Shown here: positions 9,738 to 18,463 of the stretch, in pieces
Numbering within the stretch: position 1 is the first letter of the stretch
Layout of the letters: every line of letters starts with the position of its first letter
Assembly: GCF_000165835.1 (NCBI RefSeq)
Contig: NC_014640.1
Coordinates: 3,844,001-3,908,000, forward strand
Direction: 5' to 3'
Source of the DNA: Achromobacter xylosoxidans A8
GTDB taxonomy: Bacteria > Pseudomonadota > Gammaproteobacteria > Burkholderiales > Burkholderiaceae_B
Length of the DNA: 64,000 nucleotides
The notes under the pieces: generated by a model
Database searches by the model: none
What the model saw: only the letters and a program-made list of their open reading frames with translations
What the model was told of the DNA's origin: nothing
Made by a program: the position numbers and the translations under genes

Positions 9738-10709
9738 ATGTTGAATCTCAAGCGGATCGCGGGGCTGTGCGCCATCGGCGCGGCCTGCGCGCTCTCGGCC
9801 GCCGCGCAGGCGCAGGCCGACGCCAAGGCCATGACCATCGTCGTGCCCTATGGCGCGGGCGGCATCGTCGACAACACGGCGCGCGCCTTCGCGCAGAAAT
9901 TGGCGGCGGAACTGGGCCGGCCGGTGGTGGTGGAAAACCGCGGCGGCGCAGGCGGCATGATAGGCATGAACACGGTGGCGCGAGCCCATGACGAGAACAC
10001 CCTGGCCTTCACCGCCGTCAGCCCGGTCACGCTGTCGCCGCATGTAATGAAGACGCTGTATGACCCCTTGAAGGATCTGGCGCCCGTGGCGTCCGTGATG
10101 TATTCGCCGGTCTATCTGGTGGGCGGCCCGAAGTTCACGGGCAAGTCCTTCCAGGACATGCTGGCCCAGGCCAAGGCCGATCCCGGCGGCCTGTCACTCG
10201 CGACCGCCGGCGTGGGATCGCTGGGACACTTGATGCTGGAACAGATCAACGGCCAGGCGGGCGTGCGCATCACGCACGTGCCGTACAAGGGCATGGCGCA
10301 GATGGTGCCCGACGCCCTGGGCGGCCAGTTCACGCTGATGCTGGTCAATGCCTCCGGCCCGGTCAATGCGCTGATTGACGAGGGCAAGCTCACCCTGCTG
10401 GCCGTGGGCTCGCCAGCCCGGCTGCCGGCGCGGCCCGGCACGCCCACCTTGGCCGAACTGGGCTATCCCATGGCCAACATGACTTCCACCTTCGGCTTTT
10501 TCGCGCCGGCCAGCACCAGCCCGGATTTCCGCAAGCGCATGAATGGCCTGATCAACCGGATCGCCGCCATGCCGGACATCAGCAAGCCGCTGACCGACGC
10601 GCTGAACATCATGTCGCCCGGCACGGTGGAGCGGTTCGCGGCCCAGGTGCAGAAGGAATATGCCGACAACGGCCTGATCGTGAAGCAGGCCAACATCCGC
10701 AGCGAATAG
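9738..10709 (+). CDS. Bug-family (TctC-like) solute-binding protein
   Basis: Periplasmic binding protein of the tripartite tricarboxylate transporter type, 323 aa, with a signal peptide (residues 1-27, 'ALSAAAQAQA'). Family motifs are 'TIVVPYGAGGIVDNTARAF', 'VENRGGAGGMIGMNTVA' and 'ITHVPYKGMAQMVPDALGGQ'. It has an 'aagggga' ribosome-binding site. No TctA/TctB membrane genes are adjacent, so it is an orphan Bug protein, a common situation in Bordetella and Achromobacter. Ligand unknown, usually a carboxylate. Confidence 0.92.
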   Translation: MLNLKRIAGLCAIGAACALSAAAQAQADAKAMTIVVPYGAGGIVDNTARAFAQKLAAELGRPVVVENRGGAGGMIGMNTVARAHDENTLAFTAVSPVTLSPHVMKTLYDPLKDLAPVASVMYSPVYLVGGPKFTGKSFQDMLAQAKADPGGLSLATAGVGSLGHLMLEQINGQAGVRITHVPYKGMAQMVPDALGGQFTLMLVNASGPVNALIDEGKLTLLAVGSPARLPARPGTPTLAELGYPMANMTSTFGFFAPASTSPDFRKRMNGLINRIAAMPDISKPLTDALNIMSPGTVERFAAQVQKEYADNGLIVKQANIRSE

Positions 10710-10769
10710 GGGCAGGCCGCAGGCCGGCAACCCACGCGGCGGGATTCGGGAGTTCGGGGATGCGGCGGT

Positions 10770-11087
10770 TCAGCGCCGCCAGCCCCGCCAGGCGCACAGC
10801 AGGCCGACGGCCAGCAAGGCGCCAGCGGGCAAAACCCAGACGAATCCGGCATCCGTGTAGACCACCTGGTCGACCGAGTCGTAATAGCGGCCCAGCTCGT
10901 TGAAGTCCCACTTCAGGTATTGCGCGTACCAGGCGTAGAAGAAGAAGGCGGACAAGGCCAGGCTGGCCGCGCCGGCCACGCGCAGCAGGCCCTTGCTGCA
11001 TCCCGCGCGCACCGCGGCCTTCCACGCCAGGACCGCGCAGCCCGCCACGGCCGCCAGCACCAGCAGGTCGCCGACGTCAACGCCCAT
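10770..11087 (-). CDS. Small hypothetical inner-membrane protein
   Basis: 105 aa with three hydrophobic segments (about residues 7-25, 38-56 and 84-102) and few polar loops. It overlaps the 3' end of the DUF523 gene by 11 bp and so is translated in the same unit. No family recognised. Confidence 0.65.
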   Translation of the reverse strand: MGVDVGDLLVLAAVAGCAVLAWKAAVRAGCSKGLLRVAGAASLALSAFFFYAWYAQYLKWDFNELGRYYDSVDQVVYTDAGFVWVLPAGALLAVGLLCAWRGWRR

Positions 11088-11583
11088 CGGCCGCCTCCAG
11101 GCCGTCCAGACAGGCCTGGGCTTCCTGCCATTGCTTTTCGCTGAAGACGCGCAGGCCAGCTCGTTGCAGCAGTTCCGCCGTCACGCCCACGCCGGGCTGC
11201 TTGCGGCCGGCGAAATGGCCGTCGTACACGTAGCCGCTGCCACAGGAAGGACTGCCCTCTTTCAGCACCGCGATGCCGATGCCCTGCCTGCGCGCGGCCT
11301 CCAACGCCGCTTGCGCGCCGTGCACGAAGGGCGCGGTCACATCCTCGCCGGACACCGCCATGACGCGGGCGCGGCCGGCCAGCACCGCCGCCGCGTCGGC
11401 GGCAGGCTCGATCTCGGCCGGCGGGCGCGGTACCGGCATGCCGCCCGCCATTTCCGGGCAGACGGCCACCACCCGCCCCTCGTCGCGCCACCGGCCAAGC
11501 ACGGGGTTGTCGTGGGACGCGCTGCGTCCGTCGTAGCGCACGGGGTTGCCCAAGAGGCAGGAACTGACCAGAACGTATTGCAT
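11077..11583 (-). CDS. DUF523 family protein
   Basis: 168-aa cytoplasmic protein of the DUF523 family. It carries the conserved Cys-containing motifs 'VSSCLLGNPVRYDG', 'VAVCPEMAGGMPVPR' and 'KEGSPSCGSG', which suggest metal or cluster binding, although no activity is established to my knowledge. The start is at 'MQYVLVSSCLLG' (11583), where the family normally begins; an upstream in-frame ATG would add a non-conserved 16 residues. It is the first gene of a two-gene unit with the small membrane protein. Confidence 0.85.
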   Translation of the reverse strand: MQYVLVSSCLLGNPVRYDGRSASHDNPVLGRWRDEGRVVAVCPEMAGGMPVPRPPAEIEPAADAAAVLAGRARVMAVSGEDVTAPFVHGAQAALEAARRQGIGIAVLKEGSPSCGSGYVYDGHFAGRKQPGVGVTAELLQRAGLRVFSEKQWQEAQACLDGLEAADGR

Positions 11584-11677
11584 GCGTAATCCGACGTGTT
11601 GGGCTGCCAGGCCCGAATCCAAAGCATGCATGATAGAGCACCCTGCCTGGCAGCCTGGCTGCCCGCCAGCCCCGGGA

Positions 11678-11944
11678 TCAGCAGCCGGTCGCGCCGCTGT
11701 CGCGCATCCAGGCGCGCAGGGCGGGATCGCGCACTTGCAGCACTTCGAACAGGCCCAGCGCGTTCAACGCGGGCAAGGCCTCCTGGATGTCCTGCCGCGC
11801 CACGGCCACGGCTTGGGCCGGCGCCTGCGGGTCGAGGCAGACGCGGGCGTTCGCGAGGAAAGCCCCCACGGTCCCCTTCCTGACCTCCACGCCCTTGAAA
11901 TCGCCTCGTTCCACGCCGTCCGGCAAGATGTCGCATGCCTTCAT
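11678..11944 (-). CDS. Conserved small protein of unknown function
   Basis: 88 aa, soluble. The start at 11944 ('MKACDILPDGVERGDFKGVE') has a strong 'caggag' ribosome-binding site; an upstream ATG has none. The sequence is a short beta-like N-terminus followed by a helical region, with Cys residues at 4, 36 and the C-terminus. It is divergent from an AraC regulator across 98 bp. I recognise no domain. Confidence 0.7.
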   Translation of the reverse strand: MKACDILPDGVERGDFKGVEVRKGTVGAFLANARVCLDPQAPAQAVAVARQDIQEALPALNALGLFEVLQVRDPALRAWMRDSGATGC

Positions 11945-12042
11945 GTTCAACTCCTGTTGGTGTCCGATACAGGCGTTACGATAGACGGGACCCGCATGGC
12001 AGGTCTGCGTTGATCCAGCCATTCAATACCGTCTTTCTGCCA

Positions 12043-12837
12043 ATGGCAATTCCTCCTCCCCGCCCTCCCTTGCTCGATCCCCAACGCGCCCGGTCGCGCG
12101 GCGGCCCCAGGCTGATCGCCGTGCGCAGCCAGGACGGCGCGCTGCGCCACACCGCCATGCACCAGCATGCGCGAGGGCAGTTGCTGGGCGCCTATCGGGG
12201 CTTGCTGACGGTGTATGCGGGGGACCTGCAATGGGTGGTGGCGTCCCGGCAAGCCGTCTGGATTCCCCCCAACCAGCCGCATGGGCTGTACTCGCACGGC
12301 GTCTACGCCGGCTATAGCGCGTATCTGAGTCCCGCGGCCTGCGCCGGGTTGCCCGCTGCGCCCTGCGTGCTGCATGCCTCGGATCTGCTGGTGGCCGCGG
12401 TGGACCGCGCCGCATCCTGGGGCGACGACACGATGGGACCGGCGCGCAACCGCCTCATTGAAGTGATCCGGGATGAAATCAGGAGCTTGCCCCAAGCCGG
12501 CCAGGCGCTGCTGCTGCCCCGCGACCCGCGCTTGCAGCGGCTGGCGCTTGCGCTGTCGGACCAACCTTCGGACGTGCGGACGCAGGAGGAATGGGCCGCC
12601 GCGATCGGCATGTCGCCGCGCACGCTGGCGCGCCGCTACCTGGCGGAAACCGGTATGACCTTGGGGGCATGGCGCCAGCGCGCCCGCCTGATGCGGGCGC
12701 AGGAAATGCTGGCGGAAGGCGCCGCCGTGACCACGGTGGCGTTGGAACTGGGATACGACAACGTCAGCGCCTTCATCGCCATGTTCAAGCGCGAACTGGG
12801 CGCCACGCCGGGCCGCTACAACGGCCCAGGCGGCTAA
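12043..12837 (+). CDS. AraC-family transcriptional regulator
   Basis: 264 aa. An N-terminal cupin-type sensor region ('HARGQLLGAYRGLLTVYAGD', 'VWIPPNQPHGLYSHG') is followed by a double helix-turn-helix at about residues 165-262 ('RTQEEWAAAIGMSPRTLARR', 'VALELGYDNVSAFIAMFKRE'). The start at 12043 ('MAIPPPRPPLLDP') is chosen because sequence upstream is unlike the family. It is divergent from the 88-aa gene; the regulated target is otherwise not evident. Confidence 0.88.
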   Translation: MAIPPPRPPLLDPQRARSRGGPRLIAVRSQDGALRHTAMHQHARGQLLGAYRGLLTVYAGDLQWVVASRQAVWIPPNQPHGLYSHGVYAGYSAYLSPAACAGLPAAPCVLHASDLLVAAVDRAASWGDDTMGPARNRLIEVIRDEIRSLPQAGQALLLPRDPRLQRLALALSDQPSDVRTQEEWAAAIGMSPRTLARRYLAETGMTLGAWRQRARLMRAQEMLAEGAAVTTVALELGYDNVSAFIAMFKRELGATPGRYNGPGG

Positions 12838-12848
12838 ACGCTGTCAGC

Positions 12849-12868
12849 CCTGAAGCCTGGGCTTCAGG
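12849..12868. terminator. Hairpin between convergent AraC and NYN genes
   Basis: Perfect 8-bp stem 'cctgaagc' / 'gcttcagg' with a 4-base loop, 11 bp after the AraC stop and overlapping the last bases of the minus-strand NYN gene. There is no long U-tract; probably bidirectional. Confidence 0.5.
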
Positions 12869-14594
12869 ATTCCTCGGCCGTCTTGCTGGCCCGGCGCGCG
12901 CGGGGAGCGGCCTTGCTGGCGGTCTTGCTGGCAGCCTTGCGGGCGGGCTTGGCGGGAGCCTCGGAAGCCGGCTCGGCCGGCGCCGGATTCGCAGGCGCAG
13001 TCTTGGCGGCGGTCTTCTTGGCCGCGGGGCGGCTGCGGGTCGCGGCGCGCTTCGCTGCGGGCTTGTCAGCTGCGGGCGCTTCCGCCGCAGGCTGGTCCGC
13101 GACGGGCTTGCTGGCCTTGGGCTCTTCCCTGACGGCAGTCCTGACCATGCCGCCCTCGAACGGATCGGATATCTTGGCAGGCGTCTTGCTCGCGGGCTGG
13201 CTGCGGCTTTCGGCGGCGGGCGGGGCAAAGGTCCATTCAGCGATATTCACGGCCGGCAGCGGCTGGCGCGCCTGCGGCAAGGGCTTGGGCATGGGCGGCA
13301 GGCGCGAGGGCTGGACAGGCTTCGACTCCTGCGCCCGCACCAGTGCGTCGGCCCGCAAGGCGTCCACCCTGGCGGCTTCCGCTTGCTCGCCAGCCTTTCT
13401 GGCGGCGTCGGCCTGGGCGCTTGCTTGCGTTGCTGCCGGCGATTGCGCGGCGATTGCAGCCGGCGCCTTGGTCGGCGGTGCGGAGTCAGTTTCGGCGGCC
13501 TCGGTGGAAGACGCTACGGCTGAAGCTTCGGCCGGCGCCACAGCGTTTTCGCCGCTGGCGCCCTGCTCGGCGACCTGGCCGGTTCCCCTGCTCTCGCCAC
13601 CCGACTTGCGCCCGCCACGCGACTTGCGGCCGGAGCGGGAGCGGGATTCTTCCTGGGCCGCGCCGCCTTGCGCATCGCCGGCGTCGGCCGCAGCCGGTTG
13701 GCGGGCCGGGGCGGAACGGGAGGCGCCATCGGCGGTGGCGCGATTCGCGGCCGGCGCGCCGCTTGCGCTATCGCGGTACACATAGGTGCCGGCGTTTTCC
13801 TCGCGTCCGACTTCCAGCAGGCCGCGCGACTGCGCCTCGTCCAGCAGGTTGCCGAAGGCGCGGAAGCCGTAGTAAGACTCGTTGAAATCCGGCCGGCGGC
13901 GCTTGAGCGCGTCCTTCAGCGCCGACGCCCAGACCTTGCCGCTGTCGCCGCGCTCGGCCATGAGCGCTTCGAAGGTTTCCGCAACCATCTCGACGGCCTG
14001 GGTCTTGCGGGCCTCCAGCTCTTCCTTGCGGCGGCGTTCTTCGTCGGGCGTGCGGCGTTGCTGGCTTGCGCCGGCGCCGCCACGGTTGTCTCGGCGCGCG
14101 TCCGCCGCGCGCTGGCCTTCGCGCGCCAGGTCGTCATAGAAGATGAATTCATCGCAGTTGGCGATGAGCAGGTCCGAAGTGGACTGCTTCACGCCCACGC
14201 CGATCACCTTCTTATTGTTCTCGCGCAGCTTGGACACCAAGGGCGAAAAATCGGAATCGCCGCTGATGATCACGAAGGTGTTGACGTGCGACTTGGTGTA
14301 GCAGAAGTCCAGCGCGTCCACGACCAGGCGGATATCGGCCGAATTCTTGCCGGACTGGCGCACATGCGGAATTTCGATCAGTTCGAAATTGGCCTCGTGC
14401 ATGGGGGCCTTGAATTCCTTGTACCGCTCCCAGTCGCAATAGGCCTTCTTGACCACGATGCTGCCCTTGAGCAGCAGGCGTTCCAGCACCGGCCGGATGT
14501 CGAATTTCTGGTACTTGGTGTCGCGCACGCCCAGCGCCACGTTCTCGAAATCACAGAAAAGCGCCATGCTGACGTTTTCGTTGGGGGTATTCAT
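12864..14594 (-). CDS. NYN-domain nuclease-like protein with LOTUS (OST-HTH) domain and histone-like tail
   Basis: 576 aa, start at 'MNTPNENVSMALFCDFENVA'. The NYN (PIN-like) domain covers residues 8-155 with the expected acidic residues in 'CDFEN' (Asp15), 'NSADIRLVVDAL' and 'SGDSDF', so RNA cleavage is plausible. An Arg/Glu-rich linker leads to an OST-HTH/LOTUS-like RNA-binding domain at about 200-275 ('SALKDALKRRRPDFNESYYG'). Residues 280-576 are a low-complexity Ala/Lys/Pro tail ending in 'KAASKTASKAAPRARRASK', like histone H1-type tails. LabA/Limkain relatives combine NYN and LOTUS domains. Substrate unknown. Confidence 0.88.
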   Translation of the reverse strand: MNTPNENVSMALFCDFENVALGVRDTKYQKFDIRPVLERLLLKGSIVVKKAYCDWERYKEFKAPMHEANFELIEIPHVRQSGKNSADIRLVVDALDFCYTKSHVNTFVIISGDSDFSPLVSKLRENNKKVIGVGVKQSTSDLLIANCDEFIFYDDLAREGQRAADARRDNRGGAGASQQRRTPDEERRRKEELEARKTQAVEMVAETFEALMAERGDSGKVWASALKDALKRRRPDFNESYYGFRAFGNLLDEAQSRGLLEVGREENAGTYVYRDSASGAPAANRATADGASRSAPARQPAAADAGDAQGGAAQEESRSRSGRKSRGGRKSGGESRGTGQVAEQGASGENAVAPAEASAVASSTEAAETDSAPPTKAPAAIAAQSPAATQASAQADAARKAGEQAEAARVDALRADALVRAQESKPVQPSRLPPMPKPLPQARQPLPAVNIAEWTFAPPAAESRSQPASKTPAKISDPFEGGMVRTAVREEPKASKPVADQPAAEAPAADKPAAKRAATRSRPAAKKTAAKTAPANPAPAEPASEAPAKPARKAASKTASKAAPRARRASKTAEES

Positions 14595-14696
14595 GTTTTG
14601 CTCCAATGCGATGGCGGCTGTCGGGCGAGACGCCGCCAGATGACGCTCATGATATACATATCTGCCGCCCATCCGCGGCGCACCTACCCAGCAGCC

Positions 14697-15260
14697 ATGC
14701 CAGAAGCTCCCTTGTTCCCGGCGCTTGCCACCGATCGTCTCGTCCTGCAGCCCCTGGAAATCGGCGATGCCGAGGCCATCCAGCGCCTGTTTCCGCAGTG
14801 GGAAGTGGTGCGCTACCTGGTCGATCAAGTGCCATGGCCCTACCCGCCCGACGGCGCGCGCCACTATCTGGAGCAAGTGGCGATCCCTGCGATGCGGCGA
14901 GGCAAGGAGTGGCACTGGTCCATCCGCACCCGCCAGGCGCCCGGCAGCCTGATCGGCATCGTCAGCCTGATGGACGACGATCCCTGGAACAACCGCGGTT
15001 TCTGGCTGGACCCCGCCCATCACGGCCACGGCTACATGACCGAGGCCAGCGAAGCCGCCACCGCCTACTGGTTCGAGGTGCTGGGCAAGCCGCTGCTGCG
15101 CGCGCCCAAAGCCGCCGTCAACGTCCCCTCGCGCAGGATTTCGGAGCGCGGGGGCATGCGCCTGGTCGGTACCGAGGAACGCGGCTACGTCAGCGGCCGC
15201 CTCCCTACTGAAATCTGGGAGATCACCCGCGAGGAATGGCTGGCCCGGCAAAGCCGCTAG
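14697..15260 (+). CDS. GNAT family N-acetyltransferase (RimJ/RimL-like)
   Basis: 187 aa, cytoplasmic. Starts at 'MPEAPLFPALATDRLVLQPL', the classical RimJ-like opening. The acetyl-CoA region is 'GFWLDPAHHGHGYMTEASEA', close to the family's R/Q-x-x-G-x-G/A loop but with H-H-G-H-G. The C-terminus 'ISERGGMRLVGTEERGYV' also matches. It is divergent from the NYN gene across about 100 bp. The acceptor substrate is not predictable. Confidence 0.88.
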   Translation: MPEAPLFPALATDRLVLQPLEIGDAEAIQRLFPQWEVVRYLVDQVPWPYPPDGARHYLEQVAIPAMRRGKEWHWSIRTRQAPGSLIGIVSLMDDDPWNNRGFWLDPAHHGHGYMTEASEAATAYWFEVLGKPLLRAPKAAVNVPSRRISERGGMRLVGTEERGYVSGRLPTEIWEITREEWLARQSR

Positions 15261-15486
15261 GGCCGGCGCAAGGCCGCAAGCGCGCCGGCGCAAGCGGAGG
15301 GCGTTTGATGAATAAACCCGTCCCCATTATTTCCTGGACCGCGCCGGCCCGATAGCCGGTCCAAGCCGCCGCTTACCGCCCTTTTCGCCCCTTTTTCCGG
15401 CCAATTGACCCAGGCCCGTCATGGCTAGAATTCCCGAAAGTCCGGCATTCCGCGCATGGAATGCCTATGTTTATCGGGCAAGATCC
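15261..15486. other. Intergenic stretch before the MotA-like gene
   Basis: 226 bp without a credible gene. It should contain the promoter of the MotA/MotB-like pair. I could not identify a convincing promoter or terminator. Confidence 0.4.
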
Positions 15487-16377
15487 ATGAATCCGTCTAC
15501 CGTCATCGGCGCCGCCGTCGGCCTGCTCACCCTGGTTATCGTCGTGGCCCTGGCCGCCACCGACCCCGGCATGTATATCAACCTGCCCGGGCTGGCCATT
15601 GTGCTGGGCGGCACCGCGGCCGCCGTGTTCATCGCCTACCCGCTGTCCGAAGTGCTGCGCGTCTTCAAGCTGGTGCGCACCGTCTTCCGCAACGACCAGC
15701 ACGACCAGCAGCGCGACATCGAAGAGCTGGTGTCCATGGCCCAGCTGTGGATGAACACCGACGTCCGCAAGGTCGAGCAGGAACTCAAGAAGGTCAGTAA
15801 CCCTTTCCTGCGCACCGGCGTGCAGCTGATCATCGACAACACGCCCGAAGACCAGATCATCGAACTGCTGCAATGGCGCGTGGCCCGGCTGCGCGCCCGC
15901 GAGCAGGCCGAAGCCCAGATGTTCCGGGTCATGGCCACCTTTGCCCCGGCCTTCGGCATGCTGGGCACCCTGGTGGGCCTGATCAACCTGATGTCGGTGC
16001 TGGGCGACGGCAGCATGCAGATGATCGGCCAGCAACTGGCGATCGGCCTGATGACCACCTTCTACGGCATTCTGCTGGCCAACCTGGTCTGCAAGCCGAT
16101 CGCGCTCAAGCTGGAACGCCGCACCGCCAGGCGCGTCGAATCCATGAACATGGTGTTGCAGGGCATCGCCATGATGTGCGAGAAGCGCGGCCCGGCGGTG
16201 GTGCGTGAAACCCTGAATTCCTTCGTCATGCACGTCGAGGACGAGATCTACGACGGCGGCGCGGACGCCAAACCCCAGGCCGCCGCGCAAGCCAAGACGG
16301 AAGGCCAGGCCAAGTCCGCCGCCAAGCCCGCAACCCAGCCCGTCTCCATCGCCCGCCCTGCCGCCGCGCGCCAATGA
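15487..16377 (+). CDS. MotA/PomA-like stator protein (non-flagellar context)
   Basis: 296-aa inner-membrane protein of the MotA/TolQ/ExbB superfamily. Four membrane segments are visible (about 6-24, 32-50, 139-163, 175-200), including 'APAFGMLGTLVGLINLM' and 'LAIGLMTTFYGILLANL', which line the ion path in MotA. The large cytoplasmic loop has 'RDIEELVSMAQLWMN', and an Ala/Lys/Gln-rich tail follows residue 255. The start is set at 'MNPSTVIGAAVG'; an upstream ATG would add 22 non-family residues. It overlaps the MotB-like gene by 4 bp. No flagellar genes are nearby, so it may be an accessory stator or another ion-driven complex. Confidence 0.88.
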   Translation: MNPSTVIGAAVGLLTLVIVVALAATDPGMYINLPGLAIVLGGTAAAVFIAYPLSEVLRVFKLVRTVFRNDQHDQQRDIEELVSMAQLWMNTDVRKVEQELKKVSNPFLRTGVQLIIDNTPEDQIIELLQWRVARLRAREQAEAQMFRVMATFAPAFGMLGTLVGLINLMSVLGDGSMQMIGQQLAIGLMTTFYGILLANLVCKPIALKLERRTARRVESMNMVLQGIAMMCEKRGPAVVRETLNSFVMHVEDEIYDGGADAKPQAAAQAKTEGQAKSAAKPATQPVSIARPAAARQ

Positions 16378-17336
16378 GCCTGATTTCCCCCACCCTGGCG
16401 CAGCGGATCGAACAGGCCCGCCAGGCCCAGCTACGCGCCGAGAAAACCGCGGCGAACGGCGGCTGGCGTCCCAGCAAGAGCGACCGCAAGGACCGCTACG
16501 CCCGCTGGCACGTCGAAGAGACCGTCGAGCAAGACTCGGAAAACTGGCTGCTCAGCTACCTGGACCTGATCACCCTGCTGCTGGCCATGCTGGTCGTGCT
16601 GCTGGCGCTCACGCGTCTGCACGGCGGCGCCTTCGGCCAGTCGGAACAATCCGTGGAACTGGTCGGCACGCTGGCCGAAAGCGGCCTGCCCGCCTACGAC
16701 GGCGAATACTCCGAATTCGATGCCGTGCAGATTCCCGCAAGCTGGGCGCAGGCCGAGGCCCCGGCGGTCGCCGTAGCCGCAGCCGCCGCCTCGGCACAAC
16801 CGGCCCAGGAAGGCGAGGTCGTCGCCGAAGCCGCCCCGCCGCTGCGAGCGCCCTCCAAGGAATCGCTGGGCCTGGGCGACCTGGGCAAATCGGTGGACGT
16901 GATCATCAACGAACAGTCCGTCAGCTTCCGCATCAGCAACGAACTGCTGTTCCCGTCCGGTCAGGCCACGCTCAGCCCCACCGGCCTGGACGTGATCAAG
17001 CGCCTGGCGGCCATCCTCAACAAGAACGAGTACCAGGTTTCGGTCGAGGGCCACAGCGACCCCGTGCCCATCCAGACCCGGCAATTCGCGTCCAACTGGG
17101 AACTGTCCAGCAGCCGCGCCACCAGCGTGCTGCGCGAGCTGGTCCGCGACGGCGTATCGGCCCAGCGCCTGCGCGCCGTGGGCTATGCCGAGACCCGCCC
17201 CATCGAGTCCAACGACACCCAGGCTGGCCGCGCCGCCAACCGGCGGGTGGAACTCATCATGGACATCACGGCGCCGCAGAAGGCGGCGCAGAGTGCGGCG
17301 CCTGCCACGCCGGCAAGCAACGCCAGCCAAGGCTAG
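16374..17336 (+). CDS. MotB/OmpA-like stator partner
   Basis: 320 aa. A cytoplasmic N-terminus (1-55) leads to one membrane segment 'SYLDLITLLLAMLVVLLAL' (61-79) that carries Asp64 at the position of the MotB ion-binding Asp. An Ala-rich periplasmic linker follows, then a C-terminal OmpA peptidoglycan-binding domain (about 190-300; 'NELLFPSGQATLSPTGLDVI', 'VSVEGHSDPVPI', 'AANRRVELIM'). Translation is coupled to the MotA-like gene by an ATGA overlap. Together they form a predicted ion-driven stator. Confidence 0.9.
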   Translation: MSLISPTLAQRIEQARQAQLRAEKTAANGGWRPSKSDRKDRYARWHVEETVEQDSENWLLSYLDLITLLLAMLVVLLALTRLHGGAFGQSEQSVELVGTLAESGLPAYDGEYSEFDAVQIPASWAQAEAPAVAVAAAAASAQPAQEGEVVAEAAPPLRAPSKESLGLGDLGKSVDVIINEQSVSFRISNELLFPSGQATLSPTGLDVIKRLAAILNKNEYQVSVEGHSDPVPIQTRQFASNWELSSSRATSVLRELVRDGVSAQRLRAVGYAETRPIESNDTQAGRAANRRVELIMDITAPQKAAQSAAPATPASNASQG

Positions 17337-17371
17337 GCGATCGAACGGCCGCAGCACGCACAAGTGGTGCG

Positions 17372-17803
17372 CTACGGCATTCTTATGCTTCTTGATCGGT
17401 CGTTCTGGATCGCGGCAAAGAAGAATGCCGTGGTGAGGCCAAATAGAATGAGCCCGTTCACCGCCTCAATGGCTCCGACCAACTGCCAATGAGGCGGCAG
17501 GAACGCCGGCGCGTGCCCATAACTTGTTATGGCCTCCAGCGAATAGAGCATTGCTTCGGTAAGACTATGGACGGCGCCTATGTGTACATAGAGCAAAGCC
17601 CACGCAAACGCCTCTAAAGCGTGGAGGACCGCCGCAAATAATGCAAAGATTGCAACGGATAAGCCAAAGAGTATCTTGCTTCGGCCCCAATGGGACGGCG
17701 CAGCAGCCAGAATCCTGGCCATGGTCATGAATGCCGTGACATGCATGACGATAGTTGCGACGAATAATGGCAAACCCCAAAGCCAATCATCTTCCCAAAT
17801 CAT
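17372..17803 (-). CDS. Small membrane protein resembling a two-TM ion channel
   Basis: 143 aa, start at 'MIWEDDWLWGLPLFVAT' because of a 'gggagg' ribosome-binding site. Hydrophobic segments lie at about 8-30, 42-66 and 108-136. Between the second and last is a pore-helix-like stretch 'LTEAMLYSLEAITSYGHAP', followed by 'LVGAIEAVNGLILFGLTTAF', the arrangement of the Ion_trans_2 potassium-channel family. The filter position reads TSYGH rather than T-V-G-Y-G, so potassium selectivity is doubtful. Same strand as the OmpA lipoprotein gene upstream, 108 bp apart. Confidence 0.68.
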   Translation of the reverse strand: MIWEDDWLWGLPLFVATIVMHVTAFMTMARILAAAPSHWGRSKILFGLSVAIFALFAAVLHALEAFAWALLYVHIGAVHSLTEAMLYSLEAITSYGHAPAFLPPHWQLVGAIEAVNGLILFGLTTAFFFAAIQNDRSRSIRMP

Positions 17804-17911
17804 GCCGCGCCTCCCGGCCCTGGATCGTCCGATCAGAGAATTTCCCCAACATTCAAATCCGGAACAATCCCAGGCCTCGTTCACAAGCGCGCTCTGGCTG
17901 GAAATAATGGG

Positions 17912-18463
17912 CTACGGACGTCCGGCCGACGTAATCACGATCTCGACACGCCGGTTCTGCGCCTTGCCTTGAGGCGTCGAGTTGCTCGCCACGGGGCGAG
18001 CTTCACCAAAACCTTGCGCCGAAATTGAATTCGGCGGCACGCCCTTCGAGGTCAGGAAACGCGCGACGTTGTCCGCTCTTGCGGATGACAGTTCGAGATT
18101 GGAGGGGAACTGCGATCTCAGCTCCGGGCCGATGGGTTCGTTATCGGTGTATCCCTGCACAACGACTTGCTGCCCCGGCAGATTGGAAAGTGTAGGGGCA
18201 ATCTTTGCGAGAGTCTGTTCACCTTTCGGACTAAGCCTCCAGCCGCCTTCCGGGAAAAGTATCTCGTTGACCATCGTCACCTTGAGCTCATTTTGCAATT
18301 GCGTGATCTGCGCGCGATCGCCGCTCAACTCTGCCGTGAGCTTTTGGTTGAGGGCGGCATACTCAGCCGCCATCTGGGCTTCTTTGTCATAGGTCTTTTT
18401 GGTAACACAACCCGAGACCGCCAGCATTAAGCACGCCATTACAGCAAGTTTGCCTGGTTTCAT
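17912..18463 (-). CDS. OmpA-family lipoprotein
   Basis: 183 aa. The lipobox 'LAVSGC' puts the lipidated residue at Cys19; a short coiled-coil (about 25-60, 'EAQMAAEYAALNQKLTAELS') leads to an OmpA C-terminal domain (about 70-180; 'NEILFPEGGWRLSPKGEQTL', 'VVQGYTDNEPIGPEL', 'AQNRRVEIVI'). It is likely an outer-membrane-anchored peptidoglycan-binding protein. The start at 18463 has a 'cggagag' ribosome-binding site. It is divergent from the AraC gene at 18618. Its OmpA domain resembles that of the MotB-like protein 600 bp away. Confidence 0.88.
   Translation of the reverse strand: MKPGKLAVMACLMLAVSGCVTKKTYDKEAQMAAEYAALNQKLTAELSGDRAQITQLQNELKVTMVNEILFPEGGWRLSPKGEQTLAKIAPTLSNLPGQQVVVQGYTDNEPIGPELRSQFPSNLELSSARADNVARFLTSKGVPPNSISAQGFGEARPVASNSTPQGKAQNRRVEIVITSAGRP

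Noticed and set aside
15421..15486. N-terminal extension of the MotA-like protein
   Set aside because: The extra 22 residues are not family-like and the Met at 15487 fits the known MotA/PomA start.
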